From: Nocardioides sp.
GTDB lineage: Bacteria > Actinomycetota > Actinomycetes > Propionibacteriales > Nocardioidaceae
NCBI GenBank assembly: GCA_037045645.1
Contig: JBAOIH010000004.1
Location: 488,061 to 552,060, forward strand
DNA: 64,000 bases
Reading direction: 5' to 3'
In this document: positions 59,028 to 64,000 of the stretch, in pieces
How the letters are laid out: every line of letters begins with the position of its first letter
Numbering within the stretch: the first letter of the stretch is position 1
Notes under the pieces: model-generated
Seen by the model: the letters and a program-made list of their open reading frames with translations, nothing else
What the model was told of the DNA's origin: nothing
Database searches by the model: none
Program-made: the position numbers and the translations under genes

Positions 59028-60455
59028 GTGTCGACCGCTCCTTCCCTCACGGTCGCCGAACGCGCCAGTCGCGTACGGTTCCGCCGTGCGATGTCGCTGA
59101 TGGTGCTCACCTTGTTCCTGCCCGGCTCGGCGCAGATGATCGCCGGCAACCGGCGGGTCGGGTGGGTCGCCCTGCGAATCTGGGGCGCTGTGGTCGGGCT
59201 GGGCCTGATCGCAGCGGTGATGTCGCTGGCTGATCACGAGACCGGCTTCACGCTGCTGGCCAACACCAGCCTGCTGCTCTTCGTACGCCTGCTGCTGATG
59301 GTCGGCGCCATCGCCTGGGTGGCGCTCTTCATGGACGCGTGGCGGCTGGGCCAGCCGCTCGCGCTGCAGCAGCGCCAGCGCCTGGCGATCGTCGGGGTCA
59401 ACGGCTTCCTGAGTCTCACCACCGCCGCGGTGATGCTCTTCGGTGCCCACGTCGTCGGCGTCCAACGCGACTTCCTGATCACGATGTTCGGTGACGGCGC
59501 TTCGAGTGCTGCCCACCACGGCCGCTACAACGTGCTCCTCATGGGCGGCGACTCCGGCGCCGACCGCTGGGGGATGCGGCCCGACTCGATGACCGTCGCC
59601 TCAATCGATGCCGAGACCGGCCGCACCGTGCTGATCAGCCTGCCGCGCAACATGCAGAACTTCCCATTCCGAGCGGGCTCGGTGATGGACAAGCAGTTCC
59701 CCGAAGGATTCAACCTCGAGGGGCAGTACCTCAACGGCGTCTCGACGTGGGCACAAGACCACACGACGTTGTTCAAGCACTCCGAGCGCGCCGGTGTCGA
59801 CGCCACCGTGTCGGCGGTCGAGGGCATCACCGGACTCAAGATGAACTACTGGGCGATGGTGAACCTCGGCGGTTTCCGTGAACTGGTCGATGCGGTCGGC
59901 GGGGTGGAGTTGAACGTACGCCAGCCGATCCCCGTCGGCCTGCCCACCGACTCCTACTTCCACTACATCGACCCCGGCACCCGCAAGCTCACCGGCCAGG
60001 AGACGTTGTGGTTCGCCCGAGCCCGCTACGATTCTGACGATTACAGCCGGATGGCCCGGCAGAAGTGCGTGATGTCGGCGATGCTCAACCAGGTCAGTCC
60101 GCAGTCGGCCCTGACCAACTTCCAGGCCATCGCCAACGCGTCATCGGAGATGGTCTCGACCAGCGTTCCGGGCTCGGACGTGGGTCGGCTGATGGCGCTG
60201 GCCGTCAAGGCCAAGGGCCAGCCGATCACGACACTCTCCCTGGTGCCCCCGATGATCAACACCGCGCAACCCGACATCGCGTTGGTCCAGCGCAAGGTCA
60301 AGGAGTCGATCGCGCGCGCAGAAGGCACTCTGAAGGCGCCGGTCTCCAGGAAGTCGAAGCGTGCGAAGCAGCAGTCCGTTACCGGTGGTTCGGTCGGAAC
60401 CCTCAAGGACGGGTACGCCGCCAACGAGTCGGACGACCTTGCCGCGAGCTGCTGA
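59028..60455 (+). CDS. LytR-CpsA-Psr (LCP) family cell-wall ligase
   Basis: The 475-residue protein differs from the first LCP protein. The N-terminal 165 residues hold about four membrane helices (MSLMVLTLFLPGSAQMIAG, WVALRIWGAVVGLGLIAAVM, two more). The extracytoplasmic LCP domain follows: VLLMGGDSGADRWGMRPDSMTV, VLISLPRNMQNFP, EGITGLKMNYWAMVNLGGF and LWFARARYDSDDYSRMARQ. GTG 59028 has an AGAGAGG ribosome binding site. It stands before the galactan genes and probably attaches that polymer to the wall. Confidence 0.9.
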   Translation: MSTAPSLTVAERASRVRFRRAMSLMVLTLFLPGSAQMIAGNRRVGWVALRIWGAVVGLGLIAAVMSLADHETGFTLLANTSLLLFVRLLLMVGAIAWVALFMDAWRLGQPLALQQRQRLAIVGVNGFLSLTTAAVMLFGAHVVGVQRDFLITMFGDGASSAAHHGRYNVLLMGGDSGADRWGMRPDSMTVASIDAETGRTVLISLPRNMQNFPFRAGSVMDKQFPEGFNLEGQYLNGVSTWAQDHTTLFKHSERAGVDATVSAVEGITGLKMNYWAMVNLGGFRELVDAVGGVELNVRQPIPVGLPTDSYFHYIDPGTRKLTGQETLWFARARYDSDDYSRMARQKCVMSAMLNQVSPQSALTNFQAIANASSEMVSTSVPGSDVGRLMALAVKAKGQPITTLSLVPPMINTAQPDIALVQRKVKESIARAEGTLKAPVSRKSKRAKQQSVTGGSVGTLKDGYAANESDDLAASC

Positions 60456-60481
60456 CCAGAGGCTGGCCCTAGGCTGACATC

Positions 60482-61409
60482 GTGCCCGCACCCGAGTCCG
60501 CCCGCGTCATCGCCGTGGTGGTCACGTTCAATCGCCTCGCCTTGCTCTCGCGCCTGGTCGAGCGACTGCGCGGCCTGGGTCGCCTCGATGCGATCTTGGT
60601 GATCGACAACGCCTCGACCGACGGGACCGGCGGCTGGCTGGAGACGCACTCCGCGAGGGCGGGTGTACCCCTGCGGCACCGCAGTCTGCCCACCAATCGG
60701 GGTGGTGCCGGAGGCTTCCACGACGGCCTGGCCTGGGCACTGGACGAGGGCGCCGACCTCGTCTGGCTGATGGACGACGACGGGCTTCCGGACGAGGACT
60801 GCCTCACCAGCCTGCTCGCCACCCCCGGATACGACTTCTGGGGTCCCCTCGTGGTGGATCAAGAAGATCCTGACCGCCTGGTGTTTCCGATCCGGCTGCC
60901 CGGAGGCACCCGGACGGTGCGCAGTCTGGCCGAGGTACGCGCCGCTGCGAGCGGCGGCGTCATCAAGGACGTGGTGATCCCCTTCAACGGCGTACTGGTG
61001 ACCAAGGAACTCGTCGACCGGATCGGACTCCCACGTGAGGAGTTCTTCATCTGGGGCGACGACGTCGAGTTCCTCTGGCGCGCGCAAGAATCCGGGGCAC
61101 GCTGCGCGACGGTGGTCGACCGCGCGGGTGCTGCACCCCAGCGTGGGCGAACTCGGCACCAAGATGATGCGTGGTCGCACCACCTACAACCACAGCCCCA
61201 GCGACCTGAAGCACTACTGCATGGCGCGCAACAACCTGGTGAACCTGCGTGATTACAAAGGGTGGCCCTTCGCGTTGGCGTTCCTGGTGAAGACCGTGTG
61301 GTTCTACACGTTCACCCGCCCCGACCTGGGCCGCCTTCGGCTGAGTCTGCGCGCGATGATGGCCGGTGTGCAGGGCGACTTCAGCGGACACGAGAGGTTC
61401 CTGTCGTGA
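60482..61409 (+). CDS. GT2 galactofuranosyltransferase-like protein (GlfT1-type), one +1 frameshift
   Basis: The GT2 fold is clear: VIAVVVTFNRLALL, VIDNASTDGTGGWL (UDP site), TNRGGAGGFHDGL, VWLMDDDGLPD (DxD metal motif) and FIWGDDVEFLWRAQESG. Near 61120 the frame derails. Removing one C gives VVDARVLHPSVGELG and the second frame then runs to 61409 (HYCMARNNLVNLRDYKGWP, FYTFTRPDL). The whole is about 308 residues, a GlfT1-like length. It would add the first galactofuranose units to the lipid-linked wall precursor. Confidence 0.75.
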
Positions 61410-62304
61410 CCCGCGTCGCGGTGGTCGTGGTCACCTACAACCGCGCCGACCTGCTCGTCGGCATGCTCGACGGGCTCGCCGCCCAGACCAGGCCGGCCGA
61501 CACGATCGTGGTGGTCGACAACGCCAGCACCGACCACACCCCGGACGTGCTTGCCGCTCGCGATGACCTGCCGCTGCAGGTGATCCGCCTCGACGAGAAC
61601 ACCGGCGGAGCCGGTGGCTTCCACGTGGGCATGCGGACCGCGTACGAGCCAGGCGTACGACCGCTTCTGGCTGATGGACGACGACGTGGTGCCCGCTCCG
61701 GACTGCCTGGAGGTGCTGCTGGTCGTACGACGAGCCGGCCCTTATGTGCGTGCGCGAGGACCGCTCCGGCGCACTGGTGGAGAAGGCCGCCCTGCGCTTC
61801 GACCTCGCCGACCCGCGCGCCATCAAGCCCAAGACCGCGATGGTGGAGACGACGTACGGCACCCGGTCGGCGATGCCGGAGACGGTGGCGCTGGAGAACG
61901 TGGCCTTCGAGGGCTTCATGGTGCGTCGAGACGTGGTGACGCAGGTCGGCCTGCCGGACGCGTCGTTCTTCATCTTCTACGACGACGTCGACTACGCGAT
62001 CCGGGTCCGCAACGCCGGCTATCGGATCCTTGCGGTGCGCGACGCGGTGCTCGTACGCCAACTCGACTTCAACCAGCAGCACGACCTAGCGGGCTGGAAG
62101 GGCTACTACATGTATCGCAATCTGTTCGCGGTGCACTTCCGTTATGGCCAGAACGCCGGGGTCCGCGCCAAGCCGTACGTGATCGCTGCCGGGGTCGTCG
62201 CACTCAGCCCGGTGCGCGGTGGACCGGGTGAGGCACGCAACGTGATTCGTGCCGTACGCGCCGCGCGTGGAATGCGGACGCCGCCATCCCCATCCGTAGA
62301 CTGA
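61406..62304 (+). CDS. GT2 galactofuranosyltransferase-like protein, two +1 frameshifts
   Basis: It begins VTRVAVVVVTYNRADLL with VVDNASTDHTPDVL and ENTGGAGGFHVGM in frame 1. After about 61650 frame 2 gives AYDRFWLMDDDVVPAPDCLEVLL (DxD). After about 61725 frame 3 continues YDEPALMCVREDRSG to FIFYDDVDYAIRVRNAG and GYYMYRNLFAVHFRYG. Removing one C near 61650 and one G near 61725 restores about 298 residues. It is homologous to the preceding gene and coupled to it by GTGA, so the two may act in sequence on galactan. Confidence 0.75.
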
Positions 62305-62310
62305 CTCACT

Positions 62311-63524
62311 GTGTCGGAGAATGCCTTGTCAGACGCCAATTCCAGCCTGCCGGATCTGCTGATCGTCGGGTCCGGGTTCTTCGGACTCACCATCGCCGAG
62401 CGGGCCGCCAACGAACTCGGTCTCAAGGTGCGCATCCTGGAACGCCGCTCGCACCTGGGCGGCAACGCCTACTCCGAGCGCAACCCGGAGACCGGCATCG
62501 AGGTGCACAAGTATGGCGCGCACCTGTTCCACACCTCCAACCAGCGCGTCTGGGAGTACGTCAACCGCTTCACCTCCTTCACCGACTACAAGCACCGCGT
62601 CTTCGGCAAGTACCAGGGGCAGGTGTATTCGCTGCCGATGAACCTCGGGCTGATCAACCAGTTCTTCGGACACAGCCACACCCCCGACGAGGCGCGCGCG
62701 CTGATCGCCGAGCAGTCCTCCGAGATCGCCACCGAGGACGCGACCAACCTCGAGGAGAAGGCGATCTCCCTGATCGGACGCCCGCTCTATGAGGCGTTCA
62801 TCAAGGGCTACACCGCAAAGCAGTGGCAGACCGACCCGACCGAACTCAGCGCCGACATCATCACGCGGCTGCCGGTGCGCTACACGTTCGAGAACGGCTG
62901 GTTCAGCGACACCTACGAGGGCCTCCCGGTCGACGGGTACGCCGCGTGGCTGCAGCGGATGGCCGACCACCCCAACATCGAGGTGCGACTCGACACCGAC
63001 TTCTTCGACGTGGCCGACGACTACAAGGGCAAGGTCCCGATCGTCTACACCGGCCCGGTCGACGAATACTTCGGACAACTGCGAGGGCCGACTCTCCTGG
63101 CGCACCGTCGACCTGGAGGAGAGCGTCGAGGACGTCGACGACTTCCAGGGCACCGGCGTGGTCAACTACAACGACCAGGACGTGCCGTTCACCCGGATCA
63201 TCGAGTTCAAGCACTTCCACCCCGAGCGCGCCAAGACGCACCTGCCCGGCAAGACCGTGATCGTGCACGAGTACAGCCGCTTCGCGACCGAGGACGACGA
63301 GCCGTACTACCCGATCAACACCGCGGACGACCGGGCCAAGTTGTTGAAGTACCGCGACCTGGCCAAGGCCGAACCGATGGTGTTGTTCGGTGGTCGCCTC
63401 GGCACGTACAAGTACCTCGACATGCACATGGCCATCGGGTCGGCGCTGTCGAAGTTCGACAACGTGATCAAGCCGCACTTCGAGGACGGCGCAACCGCTG
63501 ACGAGTGGGGGAGTGGACGAATGA
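62311..63524 (+). CDS. glf: UDP-galactopyranose mutase, one or two +1 frameshifts
   Basis: Glf converts UDP-galactopyranose to UDP-galactofuranose. Features: FAD motif LLIVGSGFFGLTIAERAA, LERRSHLGGNAYSE, GAHLFHTSN, the KGYTAKQWQTDP and LPVRY substrate region, then, after a slip near 63073, EGRLSWRTVDLEE, PFTRIIEFKHFHPE, YYPINT and GRLGTYKYLDMHMAIGSAL. Removing one G at 63073 joins the parts. The frame then runs on into glfT2. A G removed from the run at 63507-63511 would end glf at the TGA (63522-63524) overlapping the glfT2 ATG. Confidence 0.88.
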
Positions 63525-64000
63525 GCGAAGTACAAAACCCCGGCACCGTACGCCGGCTGCTGCAGCGGCAGATCTTCCCGACCGACAAGGACCCGGGCAC
63601 GTTCCCGCTCTATGCCGACCTGGAGGAGGCCAAGCTCGACGCCGACCGCTACGAAATCGGCGGCAACACGGCGGCCAAGGATCTCAACAACGCCGCGATC
63701 CGGCAGTCGACCTCCACGGGGCGCAAACTGCGTCCCGACCAGATCCTCTCGCGCACCGCGCTGAGCGTGCAGCCCGGCCAGATGATCTCGCTGGGCACCT
63801 ACTTCAACGCGTTCCCGGCCTCCTATTGGCGCCGTCACACGGTGGTGACAGACGTACGCCTCACGCTGCGAGTCAGCGGCTCGGGCACCATGATCGCGAT
63901 CAACAAGTCGATGGCGCGCGGGCACTCCCAACTCGTCGAGTCGTTCGCCGTCGAGGGCGAGGGAACCGAGACGTTCGAGGCGGACCTCAGCCTCTGGTGA
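63521..64000 (+). CDS. glfT2: Galactofuranosyltransferase GlfT2, N-terminal part
   Basis: The window holds 159 codons and a TGA as its last bases. The segment RLLQRQIFPTDKDPG, LYADLEEAKLD and RTALSVQPGQMISLGTYFNAFPASYWRRHT matches the N-terminal beta-domain of GlfT2, which polymerises alternating beta-1,5/1,6 galactofuranose. The full enzyme has more than 600 residues. The stop at 63998-64000 falls where family members continue, so a further indel near 63990 is likely. ATG 63521 overlaps the glf stop as ATGA if glf is corrected. Confidence 0.8.
   Translation: MSEVQNPGTVRRLLQRQIFPTDKDPGTFPLYADLEEAKLDADRYEIGGNTAAKDLNNAAIRQSTSTGRKLRPDQILSRTALSVQPGQMISLGTYFNAFPASYWRRHTVVTDVRLTLRVSGSGTMIAINKSMARGHSQLVESFAVEGEGTETFEADLSLW

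Overview
The window is chromosomal DNA of a high-GC Gram-positive bacterium, most likely an actinobacterium of the Nocardioides type (order Propionibacteriales). The evidence is the gene content: a MurI / Rv1339-like hydrolase / RNase PH / RdgB block, an acyl-CoA carboxylase beta plus epsilon pair, a probable MshC, DUF3152 and DUF3618 proteins, LCP proteins beside galactan genes, and an iron box and a Nur box of actinobacterial type. GTG starts and 4-base ATGA/GTGA overlaps are frequent. Many genes lack a ribosome binding site but carry a TANNNT -10 box 6 to 8 bases before the start codon, the mark of leaderless transcripts. The genus is inference.

Layout. 1-12.9 kb: end of a cysteine synthase gene, a secreted DUF3152 protein, a divergent PRPP synthetase, a phosphodiesterase lipoprotein whose 5' side was hit by an IS1380-family element, then murI, an MBL phosphodiesterase, a two-component system facing an ABC exporter, rph, rdgB and an SBF transporter. 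12.9-14.8 kb: an accessory pocket with a GH16 remnant, two tandem paralogous secreted proteins and an odd tRNA. 14.8-18.4 kb: bcp, a Nur-type operator and a nickel/cobalt ECF transporter cbiMNQO, then DUF3618 and GroES-like proteins. 18.4-24.7 kb: an iron-controlled block with an Fe3+ ABC importer and an 838-residue protein that joins an adenylation domain, a carrier domain and a membrane acyltransferase, each with its own iron box. This is the strongest candidate for an undescribed system. 24.7-33.9 kb: acyl-CoA dehydrogenase, MazEF-like pair, nucleotidyltransferase, a repeat patch, a DUF222/HNH protein, DUF402, SGNH hydrolase, GtrA and a Nat-like exporter with a TetR regulator.

33.9-38.5 kb: a minus-strand aromatic catabolic operon (C-C hydrolase, extradiol dioxygenase, FAD hydroxylase, amidohydrolase) in which dioxygenase and hydroxylase share one open frame. 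38.5-48 kb: Maf, PhoD-like phosphatase, a DUF885 protein, an ABC exporter plus two-component operon, and acyl-CoA carboxylase epsilon and beta. 48-58.9 kb: birA, PH-domain protein, nucleotide cyclase, a lone winged-helix regulator, purK, purE, acyl-CoA dehydrogenase, ceramidase-like protein, probable mshC, PfkB kinase, isochorismatase-like hydrolase, LCP protein and thioesterase. 59-64 kb: a second LCP protein, two galactofuranosyltransferase-like genes, glf and the start of glfT2, which together point to cell-wall galactan synthesis and attachment.

A caution for every reader: at least nine single-base indels break conserved genes (murI, the HNH gene, the amidohydrolase, the DUF885 gene, both glycosyltransferases, glf). 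Almost all are +1. This looks more like uncorrected sequencing error than natural decay, so gene boundaries there are reconstructions.
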